A stretch of 64,000 bases of DNA, from the NCBI GenBank assembly GCA_944320295.1, contig CALUGY010000094.1:1-64000 (forward strand), in the 5' to 3' direction. The translations under genes were made by a program, and so were the position numbers. Below the pieces are notes generated by a model, which was not told where the DNA came from, did not search any database, and was given only the letters and a program-made list of their open reading frames with translations. The first letter of the stretch is position 1; each line of letters opens with the position of its first letter. This document shows positions 10,007-17,954 of the stretch, piece after piece. The stretch comes from an uncultured Bacteroides sp. Its GTDB lineage: Bacteria; Bacteroidota; Bacteroidia; Bacteroidales; Bacteroidaceae.

Positions 10007-11143
10007 ATGGCAGTTACCATAAAGCAAGTATCCGGACGGCGGGAACTGAAAAAGTTCATCCGCTTCAACTACCAACTGTACAAGGGCAACCCCTACTCCG
10101 TGCCCGACCTCTTCGACGACATGCTCAACACCTTCAACAAGCGCAAGAACCCGGCCTTCGAGTTCTGCGAGGCCGACTATTTCCTGGCCTACAAGGACGG
10201 ACGGCTGGTGGGGCGCGTGGCGGCCATCATCAACCACAAGGCCAACCAGACGTGGAACAAGAAGGAGGTGCGCTTCGGATGGATAGACTTCACGGACGAC
10301 GAGGAGGTGTCCGAAGCCCTGATACGCACCGTGGAACGGTGGGGCAAAGAAAGGGGCATGACACACATACAGGGTCCGCTGGGCTTTACCGACATGGATG
10401 CGGAGGGAATGCTCATCGAGGGCTTCGACCAGCTGGGCACCATGGCCACCATATACAACTACTCCTACTACCCGCGCCACATAGAGCGGCTGGGATTCAC
10501 GAAGGACGCCGACTGGGTGGAATACAAGATTTACGTGCCGGAGGCCATCCCGGAGAAGCACAAGCGCATAGCGGAAATCATCCAGCGCAAGTACGACCTC
10601 AAGATAAAGAAGTACACGTCCGGCAAAGCCATCGCGCGCGACTACGGCCAGGCCATCTTCGAGCTGGTGAACGAGGCCTACACCCCACTCTACGGCTACT
10701 CCGCCCTGACGCAGCGGCAGATAGACCAGTACGTCAAGACCTACCTGCCCATCGTGGACTTGCGCATGGTGACGCTCATCACCGATGCCGCCGACCGGCT
10801 GGTGGCCGTGGGCATCTCCATGCCCTCGCTTTCGCGTGCCCTCCAGAAGGCGCACGGGCGGTTGCTGCCCTTCGGGTGGTACCACCTGCTCAAGGCCCTC
10901 TTCTTCAAGCGGCGCTCCAAGGTGCTTGACCTGCTGCTCGTCGCCGTCAAACCGGAATATCAAAACAAGGGCGTCAACGCGCTGTTGTTCTCCGACCTCA
11001 TCCCCGTCTACCAGCAGCTCGGCTTCGAATACGCCGAAAGCAACCCCGAACTGGAAATGAACGGCAAGGTGCAGGCGCAGTGGGAGTACTTCCGCACCGA
11101 GCAGCACAAGAGGAGACGGGCGTATGTGAGGGAGATTGTGTGA
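10007..11143 (+). CDS. GNAT-fold acetyltransferase-like protein
   Basis: Cytoplasmic protein of 378 residues from MAVTIKQVSGRREL. Earlier in-frame codons run through repeat DNA, so 10007 is chosen. An N-terminal block (about 1-150, with YFLAYKDGRLVGRVAAIINH resembling GNAT strands) is followed by a second GNAT-like region. Near 315-335 the string VKPEYQNKGVNALLF resembles the acetyl-CoA pyrophosphate loop (Q/R-x-x-G-x-G/A). This matches uncharacterised Bacteroidetes 'N-acetyltransferase' proteins of the same size. The substrate is unknown. Two strong terminators follow, marking the left edge of the AT-rich island. Confidence 0.75.
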   Translation: MAVTIKQVSGRRELKKFIRFNYQLYKGNPYSVPDLFDDMLNTFNKRKNPAFEFCEADYFLAYKDGRLVGRVAAIINHKANQTWNKKEVRFGWIDFTDDEEVSEALIRTVERWGKERGMTHIQGPLGFTDMDAEGMLIEGFDQLGTMATIYNYSYYPRHIERLGFTKDADWVEYKIYVPEAIPEKHKRIAEIIQRKYDLKIKKYTSGKAIARDYGQAIFELVNEAYTPLYGYSALTQRQIDQYVKTYLPIVDLRMVTLITDAADRLVAVGISMPSLSRALQKAHGRLLPFGWYHLLKALFFKRRSKVLDLLLVAVKPEYQNKGVNALLFSDLIPVYQQLGFEYAESNPELEMNGKVQAQWEYFRTEQHKRRRAYVREIV

Positions 11144-11183
11144 AATAAGCTCATACAAAATAAGAACCTGCACACGGGGCATT

Positions 11184-11218
11184 CGTCCGGCTTTTCCTAC
11201 AAATAGCCGGACGTTTTT
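11184..11218 (+). terminator. Rho-independent terminator of the GNAT gene
   Basis: Stem CGTCCGGCT (11184-11192) with AGCCGGACG (11205-11213), 12-nt loop, followed by TTTTT. Confidence 0.9.
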
Positions 11219-11229
11219 CTCATTTAAGG

Positions 11230-11273
11230 AAACACAAGCCGCTGCATTTATCTGTAGCCCCTTGTGTTTTTTT
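11230..11273 (+). terminator. Second terminator hairpin at the island edge
   Basis: Outer stem AAACACAAG (11230-11238) with CTTGTGTTT (11261-11269), an inner stem GCTGCA/TGTAGC, and a run of T residues to 11273. Tandem terminators insulate the GNAT gene from the island. Confidence 0.8.
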
Positions 11274-11320
11274 CTCTCCCAAACCAGACAAACAGAAAGC
11301 GGCCCAAAAATCCCATTTCC

Positions 11321-11353
11321 ATTTGTCTCTGCACACATTCTTTGCTATATTTG
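11321..11353 (+). promoter_or_regulatory. Promoter of the AraC-type regulator
   Basis: TTTG at 11321-11324, a 21-nt spacer and TATATTTG at 11346-11353: both boxes match the Bacteroides consensus exactly. The start codon is at 11387. A five-codon frame (11373-11390) ends across the araC start codon and might couple its translation. Confidence 0.75.
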
Positions 11354-11386
11354 CCCCGTACAATCATTTATCATGAAACAACATCC

Positions 11387-12271
11387 ATGAAACCACTATA
11401 CCAAGATTTACCGTTCCCTATAGACAGCCATATACATTACTATATAGAAGATTTACCGCATTTCATCGTGCCGTGGCATTATCATCCGGCCATAGAAATC
11501 ATGTACATAAAAAGTGGCGTAGGAACTCGTTTTGTAGGCGACAGTATAGAAAAATACGAAGAAGGGGATATCTGCATGATAGGCCCGAACCTTCCGCACG
11601 AATGGAGGAACGATGATACATATTTCGACAAAGCATCTGGTTTACGGGCCACGTGCATCTGTCTATTCTTCAAACGCGAGATATTCGACCAGAATTTTAT
11701 CCGTCTGCCGGAAATGAACAACATTCGCGACTTGATAGAACGGTCTCGACGCGGGCTGAAGTTCACGGGCAACTCCAAACTGAAAATAACCCGTTTTATC
11801 GACGATTCCGTGAACGATACCGGCGTAAAGAAAATAAGCAACTTGTTGATGCTACTCGAACTGATGGCGGTATCTACAGAATACGAACTCTTAGCCTCAG
11901 TGGGATTTACGAACTCGGTAAATTCCGAAAACTTCGAAAGATTCAATAAGGTGTATCAATTCCTCGTCAAGAACTTTGCTTCCCCTATCAAACTGGAAGA
12001 AGCTGCAGCATTAGTGGGACTGACTCCGACGGCATTTTGCCGCTATTTCAAAAAAAGGACCCAAAAAACCTTCATTGAGTACTTGAACGAGATGCGCATA
12101 GGCTACTCCAAAAAGCTACTGTTGGAAAACAAGATGAAGATTTCTACCATCAGCGAGGAAGTCGGTTTTCAGAACTTGTCCAATTACATTTCTCAATTTA
12201 AGAAGGTAACAGGTATGTCGCCGTCACAGTTCCAAAAGCAATTCGGGGTAAAAAGCAAACAGGCTATTTAA
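11387..12271 (+). CDS. AraC-family transcriptional activator of the utilisation locus
   Basis: Protein of 294 residues with an N-terminal cupin-like sensor (about 10-110, WHYHPAIEIMYIKSG and GDICMIGPNLPHEW) and a C-terminal pair of helix-turn-helix motifs (about 190-285, EEAAALVGLTPTAFCRYFKK and ISTISEEVGFQNLSNYISQFK). It is the first gene of the AT-rich island and is read toward the catabolic operon that starts 162 nt later, so it probably activates that operon in response to a sugar. The operon promoter has a good -7 box and no -33 box, which fits activator dependence. Confidence 0.92.
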   Translation: MKPLYQDLPFPIDSHIHYYIEDLPHFIVPWHYHPAIEIMYIKSGVGTRFVGDSIEKYEEGDICMIGPNLPHEWRNDDTYFDKASGLRATCICLFFKREIFDQNFIRLPEMNNIRDLIERSRRGLKFTGNSKLKITRFIDDSVNDTGVKKISNLLMLLELMAVSTEYELLASVGFTNSVNSENFERFNKVYQFLVKNFASPIKLEEAAALVGLTPTAFCRYFKKRTQKTFIEYLNEMRIGYSKKLLLENKMKISTISEEVGFQNLSNYISQFKKVTGMSPSQFQKQFGVKSKQAI

Positions 12272-12401
12272 AGCCATTACCCACTATGCACAAAGGCAAA
12301 ACATCTATTTTTTACCGCAAACATACTCTTCGCCAACAAATAATGGCAAAATAACATAAATATCGGAAAATATCGAGGAAAGAGCAGCACTTCAATCGGC
12401 A

Positions 12402-12409
12402 TATCTTTG
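12402..12409 (+). promoter_or_regulatory. -7 element of the utilisation operon
   Basis: TATCTTTG fits TAnnTTTG 24 nt before the first operon start codon. No TTTG occurs 19-21 nt upstream, suggesting an activator is needed. Confidence 0.55.
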
Positions 12410-12433
12410 TAAAACACAAGATTAAAAACAAAA

Positions 12434-13003
12434 ATGCTGATGAATGACAAGAAAACACCCGAACAACCGCTGCTCTTCGTGAAAGATCTTTTAATAGGAG
12501 ACCACATAGAAAGAAGCCGGAAAACCTTAGCAGACCTAAAAGGCATTTTCCATGACCAGGAGGCTTATAACAATATGGCCTCTAACACACTATTGTATGA
12601 AGTAAGTTGCCATTTTCCCGTGAAAGAAGGAACAGCCGGAGGACTTTTTTTCGGAATCACCAAGATATATCCGGGAAAAGTAGGCAACGAATACTTTATG
12701 ACCAAGGGACATTTCCATGCCAACATGAATAGAGGGGAATACTATTGGGGGATAGAAGGAGAAGGCATGTTGATCATGATGGATCGGAGCCGTAAGACCT
12801 GGTGCGAGAAAGTGTTTCCCGGCAGCCTTCATTATATACCCGGAGGAGTAGCTCATCGTGTAGCCAACATCGGAAATAGTGTTCTGGCGTTTGCTGCCTG
12901 CTGGCCATCAGACGCCGGGCATAATTATCAAGAAATTGCAAACAAAGGTTTTGCCGCAACCTTGCAATGTGTGAATGACCAACCACAACTCGTTGTAATA
13001 TGA
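12434..13003 (+). CDS. Cupin-type glucose-6-phosphate isomerase (first copy)
   Basis: Interconverts glucose-6-phosphate and fructose-6-phosphate; cytoplasmic, 189 residues, the size of archaeal-type cupin PGI. Metal ligands can be assigned to the double-histidine motif KGHFHANMNRGEYYWG with its glutamate and to the later histidine in PGGVAHRVANIG. It is the first gene of the operon; the downstream kinase gene overlaps it by ATGA (13000-13003), so translation is coupled. An in-frame ATG at 12440 is an alternative start. Placement beside a ROK kinase suggests processing of an imported hexose. Confidence 0.87.
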   Translation: MLMNDKKTPEQPLLFVKDLLIGDHIERSRKTLADLKGIFHDQEAYNNMASNTLLYEVSCHFPVKEGTAGGLFFGITKIYPGKVGNEYFMTKGHFHANMNRGEYYWGIEGEGMLIMMDRSRKTWCEKVFPGSLHYIPGGVAHRVANIGNSVLAFAACWPSDAGHNYQEIANKGFAATLQCVNDQPQLVVI

Positions 13004-13947
13004 GTCCTATATACATCATAGCTATAGATTTGGGAGGTACTATTACTAAAATAGGACTTTTTGAAGACGGTAAACTGATAGACCACATAAAGATGAACTC
13101 TCGTCCAGATTTGAACATGGCTACCAGTTTACCTAGAATAGAAAAATCTATCAATCTTTTGATGGATTCAAACAAGGTCGACCACCTTTCCGGCATAGGC
13201 ATCGCCTTTCCTGGACTAGTAAACAACAAAGAAAATACCATTATATCCACCAATGCAAAATATGACGATGGAGTGAATCTAAATCTAGAGGAATGGGCCC
13301 GTAGCCATTGGAATGCACCTTTCTACATAGACAATGATGCACGACTCGCTACAATCGGCGAATGGCAATATGGAAGCGGAAAAGGATATGACAGCCTTGT
13401 CATGATGACTATCGGGACAGGAATCGGGTCAGGAGTTATAATGAACGGTAAGATTATGTATGGAAAACATTTCCAAGCCGGTTCATTAGGAGGACATTTC
13501 GTTATAGACTACAAAGGCCGCTTGTGTTCTTGCGGCAATAAAGGATGCGTAGAAGCCCTATCTTCCTCAGCCTTCCTGCGCCAGATTATTAAAGATCATG
13601 ATGCATTATCGCCTTTATTCAAAAGCCAATCTCAAAACTACAATTTCAAAACAATATTCCAACTGGCAGAACAGGGAAATAAAGATGCCCAAATAGTGAG
13701 AGATGAATGCATAGAAATATGGGGAGCTGCAGTCATAAACTATATACACGCGTATGATCCCGAAATAGTTATTCTTGGAGGAGGAGTAATGAATAGCTAC
13801 AACATAATAGTGCCGCATATCGAAAAACGGGTGGCAGAGTACGCTTGGACTCCAAGCGAAAAGGTTACTGTCGCTACCTCCAGCCTGGGAAGTTGTGCTG
13901 CTTTGTACGGGTTGGAATATTGTCTAACAAAAAAAGATAGAATATGA
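13000..13947 (+). CDS. ROK-family sugar kinase
   Basis: ATP-dependent hexose kinase of 315 residues. The N-terminal phosphate-binding loop IAIDLGGTITK, the mid-protein MMTIGTGIGSG motif and the ROK zinc signature CSCGNKGCVEAL (about residue 178) are present. Catalytic Asp lies in FYIDNDARLA. It overlaps both neighbours by four bases, so it is embedded in the isomerase cassette. With two glucose-6-phosphate isomerases adjacent, glucokinase activity is the simplest reading, but ROK kinases also phosphorylate mannose, fructose and N-acetyl sugars. Confidence 0.9.
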   Translation: MSPIYIIAIDLGGTITKIGLFEDGKLIDHIKMNSRPDLNMATSLPRIEKSINLLMDSNKVDHLSGIGIAFPGLVNNKENTIISTNAKYDDGVNLNLEEWARSHWNAPFYIDNDARLATIGEWQYGSGKGYDSLVMMTIGTGIGSGVIMNGKIMYGKHFQAGSLGGHFVIDYKGRLCSCGNKGCVEALSSSAFLRQIIKDHDALSPLFKSQSQNYNFKTIFQLAEQGNKDAQIVRDECIEIWGAAVINYIHAYDPEIVILGGGVMNSYNIIVPHIEKRVAEYAWTPSEKVTVATSSLGSCAALYGLEYCLTKKDRI

Positions 13948-15707
13948 ACTTAACGAACAATTACGATAAATGCCCCTTTATACAAGCTTCCGACAATTCA
14001 AACGACTGCATTGTGGGATGGACTGCCATTACTGACTGTATTGCAAAGCACTTAAAAGCACAAGACAAACCTTTGAAAACGATTGCTATCGACTGCTATC
14101 AAGGAGTATTTGAAGATGACATACTCTCAGCTTTTGGTAGCAAATTTTCCCGCGCATGGTTCATTCACACAAATTGCGCTATGTTGACGGAAAAAGAACT
14201 TGACGCTTTTTTCCATCCGGACATTACAGACGATGAATTATTCGGCTACATGACCCGGTATAACATAGATGCTTTTTTTGATTCAACGAAGGTGGCCGAT
14301 ATCCGCAAGCAAATCAGAGAGGCGAGTCTTGGTATTGTAATCGTTTATGGAGTTGGAGCTGCTTATCTTTGCGAACATCCGGATCTGCTGATTTATGCCG
14401 ATATGGCACGTTGGGAAATACAATGCCGATTCCGTAAAAACGAAATTCACAATATAGGGATCTGCAACAAGGAAGAGAGAGCCTCTTTAAAATACAAAAG
14501 AGCATTCTTTGTGGATTGGAGAATATGTGATAGGCACAAAAAGAGGCTAATGCCTCATATTGATTATATATTGGATACCAACAAGCGCGCTTACCCCAAA
14601 ATGATTACAGGAAAAGCTCTGTTAAAAGGATTGGGAAAAACCGTAAACGGACCATTCCGTGTTGTCCCGTTTTTCGATCCCGGACCATGGGGAGGGCAAT
14701 GGATGAAAGATGTTTGTGGTTTGGAACGTACTATCCCAAACTACGCATGGTGTTTTGATTGTGTACCCGAAGAAAACAGTTTATTATTAGCCTTCGGGGA
14801 TAATCAAGTAGAGATACCGTCTATTAATCTACTCTTTGCTTATCCACGCCAACTGTTGGGGGATGCTGTATACGGAAGATTTGGAGACGAATTCCCGATA
14901 AGGTTCGATTTGCTTGATACAATAGAGGGAGGAAATCTAAGCCTTCAGGTACATCCTTTAACCGAATACATCCAACAGAAATTTGGCATGCATTACACAC
15001 AGGACGAAAGCTACTATATACTAGATGCAAAAGAAAAAGCAACGGTATACCTTGGCCTAAAAGAACATATTGTCCCTCAAGAAATGATTGAAGACTTAAA
15101 AAAAGCACAAACAAACGGTAGTTTCGATGCAGAGAAGTATGTAGGCATTTATCCAGCAAAAAAGCACGACCACTTCCTAATTCCTGCTGGCACTATACAT
15201 TGCTCCGGCAAGAACTGCATGGTACTTGAGATTAGTGCGACCCCATACATCTTTACGTTTAAATTATGGGACTGGGGAAGAATGGGATTAGATGGAAGAC
15301 CACGCCCTATCAATATAGCTCACGGAATGAATGTCATACAATGGAACAGACAGGAGTTCTGGGTAAAGAATGAATTAATAAACCAGATATCTACAATCGG
15401 GAAAGGAGAGAATTGGCGTGAAGAGAGAACCGGACTGCATGAACAAGAATTTATAGAAACAAGAAGACATTGGTTTACCAATAAGGTCCTTCATAACAAC
15501 GAATTTGGCGTAAATGTCTTAAATCTAATTGAGGGAGGTTCTGCTGTCGTAGAAAGCCCAACAGGACAATTTGCCCCGTTCGTTGTCCACTATGCAGAGA
15601 CGTTTATCATACCTGCAACAGTAAAAGAATATACAATAACGCCTTATGGCGAAACTAAAGGAACAATGTGTGGAACAATCAAAGCATTTGTAAGACATCA
15701 TGCATAA
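13944..15707 (+). CDS. Class I mannose-6-phosphate isomerase with degenerate kinase-like N-domain
   Basis: Two-part protein of 587 residues. The C-terminal two thirds (about 225-587) is a class I phosphomannose isomerase: zinc-site motifs LSLQVHP, DESYYIL and LIPAGTIHCSG are in order. The N-terminal part (about 40-215) resembles a nucleoside or uridine kinase fold: TIAIDCYQG sits where a Walker A loop is expected but lacks GxxxxGK[ST], and the later LLIYADMARWEIQCRFRKNE resembles a kinase lid region. That domain is therefore probably non-catalytic. Normal ManA enzymes are about 320-400 residues. Joined by ATGA overlap to the kinase and by 8 bases to the next isomerase. Confidence 0.85.
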   Translation: MNLTNNYDKCPFIQASDNSNDCIVGWTAITDCIAKHLKAQDKPLKTIAIDCYQGVFEDDILSAFGSKFSRAWFIHTNCAMLTEKELDAFFHPDITDDELFGYMTRYNIDAFFDSTKVADIRKQIREASLGIVIVYGVGAAYLCEHPDLLIYADMARWEIQCRFRKNEIHNIGICNKEERASLKYKRAFFVDWRICDRHKKRLMPHIDYILDTNKRAYPKMITGKALLKGLGKTVNGPFRVVPFFDPGPWGGQWMKDVCGLERTIPNYAWCFDCVPEENSLLLAFGDNQVEIPSINLLFAYPRQLLGDAVYGRFGDEFPIRFDLLDTIEGGNLSLQVHPLTEYIQQKFGMHYTQDESYYILDAKEKATVYLGLKEHIVPQEMIEDLKKAQTNGSFDAEKYVGIYPAKKHDHFLIPAGTIHCSGKNCMVLEISATPYIFTFKLWDWGRMGLDGRPRPINIAHGMNVIQWNRQEFWVKNELINQISTIGKGENWREERTGLHEQEFIETRRHWFTNKVLHNNEFGVNVLNLIEGGSAVVESPTGQFAPFVVHYAETFIIPATVKEYTITPYGETKGTMCGTIKAFVRHHA

Positions 15708-16485
15708 AACAGAATTTGACAAAGGAATCGATATCAGAATGGTCGATAGTCCGTTAGGTTTCACCTATGGTAAAGACATTTTTGGGCCGGAAGTTGAAAA
15801 CCGAAAATTAAACGATATCCGCCCCAGCCTATTGGATCCGAACTGCGAGGGACCCGATATTGTCTATGCAATAGCCATGGATGTAGGGAAAAACATACAT
15901 AAGAGGTTGTTGCAAGACAAACATTTGTTATTTGGAATCGTAGCATACGCCAAAGGCCGCCTAGGGGCAGAACCGGTCCGTAGCCAAGGGCATATTCACA
16001 AGGTCTCACCTTTCAGCCAATGGTCTACGCCGGAAGTTTATGAAATATGGCAAGGCAAAGCCATTATCTATATGCAAGAAAGTGCCATAGACAACCCTGG
16101 AAGATGCTATGCCGTACATGCACAACCGGGCGATGTAGTAATAGTGCCCCCGTATTGGGTACACGCAGCGGTTAGTGCAGATCCCAATGAGTCACTCGTA
16201 TTTGGCGCATGGTGCGATCGCGAATATGGCTTTGAGTATGATGCTATCCGCCGCCACAAAGGTATTGCCTGGTATCCCATTTTTGAGAATGATGAACTAA
16301 AATGGATAAGAAATAGTAACTATCACCATTCTGAGTTAATCAACAAAGTTCCGAGAGAGTATCCCGATTTAAACATTAAAAAGGGAAAATCCATCTACAG
16401 AACTTTCGAAGATGACCCCGATGCTTTTTTATATGTTCCGACTCCTCAGTTTAAAAAGGATGTATGGACAAGCTTTGAACCATAA
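15700..16485 (+). CDS. Cupin-type glucose-6-phosphate isomerase (second copy)
   Basis: Protein of 261 residues with the cupin PGI signature: SQGHIHKVSPFSQWSTPEVYE supplies paired histidines and a glutamate, and PPYWVHAAVSADP supplies the last histidine. It is longer than the first copy (189 residues) and diverged from it, so it may have a different aldose/ketose preference. It starts 8 bases inside the preceding isomerase gene and ends 16 bases before the MFS porter, inside a continuous operon. Confidence 0.83.
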   Translation: MHKTEFDKGIDIRMVDSPLGFTYGKDIFGPEVENRKLNDIRPSLLDPNCEGPDIVYAIAMDVGKNIHKRLLQDKHLLFGIVAYAKGRLGAEPVRSQGHIHKVSPFSQWSTPEVYEIWQGKAIIYMQESAIDNPGRCYAVHAQPGDVVIVPPYWVHAAVSADPNESLVFGAWCDREYGFEYDAIRRHKGIAWYPIFENDELKWIRNSNYHHSELINKVPREYPDLNIKKGKSIYRTFEDDPDAFLYVPTPQFKKDVWTSFEP

Positions 16486-16501
16486 AATAACTATATAGTA
16501 T

Positions 16502-17899
16502 ATGAGAAACAAACATATTATATCCTTAATCGCCACAGTCGTTGCCACAGGAGGTTTGCTTTTCGGATTTGATACCGGAGTAATATCTGGTGCCATACCT
16601 TTTCTTCAGGCAGATTGGAATATAAGCGACAACGACATCGAGTGGATCACGGCATCTGGTTTATTCGGAGCCATATTGGGAACTGCATGCTGCGGCCGTA
16701 TGTCCGACATATTCGGAAGAAGGATAATTATTCTGGCCTCAGCCATTATTTTCACGATTGGAGCTTTATGGTCCGGGCTAGCTTCAGACTTGGCCAGTCT
16801 GATTTGCTCCCGACTGTTTCTCGGTACAGCCATCGGCATAGCGTCCTTCACAGTACCACTATATATAGCAGAAATTGCTCCAGCCAAATCTAGGGGACGA
16901 ATGGTTTCCATGTTTCAGTTGATGGTTACAATAGGTATTCTGCTTTCATACATGTCTGACACATTTTGGGCTGACGAGCACGATCCCAGCTGCTGGAGAC
17001 CTATGTTCTATGTCGGTGTCATTCCAGCATTGATATTACTGATCGGAATGCTTTTCATGCCAGAAACACCCCGGTGGCTGATGAGTAAGGGCAAGTCGGA
17101 AAAGTGCAGACAAGTGCTATCAAAGATAGAACCAGAAGCAGAAACAGAAAGGCTGATTATGCAAATGGAAGAAGAAATACGGAAAGACAAAGACAATACT
17201 ACGGGATGGAGATACCTTATGCAGCCTTGGCTAAGGACCCCTTTGATGATTGCAATTTGTATCATGTTCTTTCAGCAATTCGTCGGCATCAACACAGTCA
17301 TTTATTACAGCCCTAAGATATTCCTAATGGCGGGATTCGAAAGTGCCGTATCTGCCATATGGGCCTCCGTTGGGGTAGGACTGGTAAATGTCTTTTTTAC
17401 CATCCTCTCTCTTTATCTGGTAGATAAAATTGGGCGCAGAAAGTTGTTTTTCATCGGAGTGTCAGGCATCGTGGCATCTATACTTTGCCTAAGTTGCAGC
17501 TTTATTTTAGCCGACCGCTTGGGTGACGCAGGTAAATGGCTCATGATAAGTTGCATGTTTGCTTACGTGGCTTTCTTTGCCATAAGTATTGGCCCATTAG
17601 GCTGGTTAATTATTTCCGAGATATTCCCACAAAAGGTGCGAGGACTAGGCACATCCATAGGTTCATTATCTGTTTGGATTTTCAATTGTGTTGTCTCGTT
17701 CACCTTTTTCAAGACAATAGAATTTTTCTCCCTACCGGGGACAAAAGATATTGCAGGAGAACAAGTTTCATACAACCCAGCCGGCGCATTCCTGCTCTAC
17801 GGCTTCATTGCTTTGATAGCTTTGGTGTGGGGATATTTCTTCCTGCCAGAAACGAAAGGGCTGTCTTTGGAAGAAATTGAAAGAAAATGGAGAAAATAG
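16502..17899 (+). CDS. MFS sugar porter (sugar:H+ symporter family)
   Basis: Inner-membrane transporter of 465 residues with twelve hydrophobic segments. Sugar porter signatures are present: GFDTGVISGA in the first helix, GRMSDIFGRR between helices 2 and 3, PETPRWLMSKG after helix 6, QQFVGINTVIYYSP in helix 7, DKIGRRKL between helices 8 and 9, and PETKGLSLEEIE at the C-terminus, as in XylE and GLUT proteins. In this operon it would carry the monosaccharide released in the periplasm into the cytoplasm for the ROK kinase. Specificity (glucose, xylose or another) is not readable. Confidence 0.93.
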   Translation: MRNKHIISLIATVVATGGLLFGFDTGVISGAIPFLQADWNISDNDIEWITASGLFGAILGTACCGRMSDIFGRRIIILASAIIFTIGALWSGLASDLASLICSRLFLGTAIGIASFTVPLYIAEIAPAKSRGRMVSMFQLMVTIGILLSYMSDTFWADEHDPSCWRPMFYVGVIPALILLIGMLFMPETPRWLMSKGKSEKCRQVLSKIEPEAETERLIMQMEEEIRKDKDNTTGWRYLMQPWLRTPLMIAICIMFFQQFVGINTVIYYSPKIFLMAGFESAVSAIWASVGVGLVNVFFTILSLYLVDKIGRRKLFFIGVSGIVASILCLSCSFILADRLGDAGKWLMISCMFAYVAFFAISIGPLGWLIISEIFPQKVRGLGTSIGSLSVWIFNCVVSFTFFKTIEFFSLPGTKDIAGEQVSYNPAGAFLLYGFIALIALVWGYFFLPETKGLSLEEIERKWRK

Positions 17900-17954
17900 T
17901 ATATAAAGATATTCCACTCACTTTTAAATCGCATGTCTCATGAATTTGATTGAT

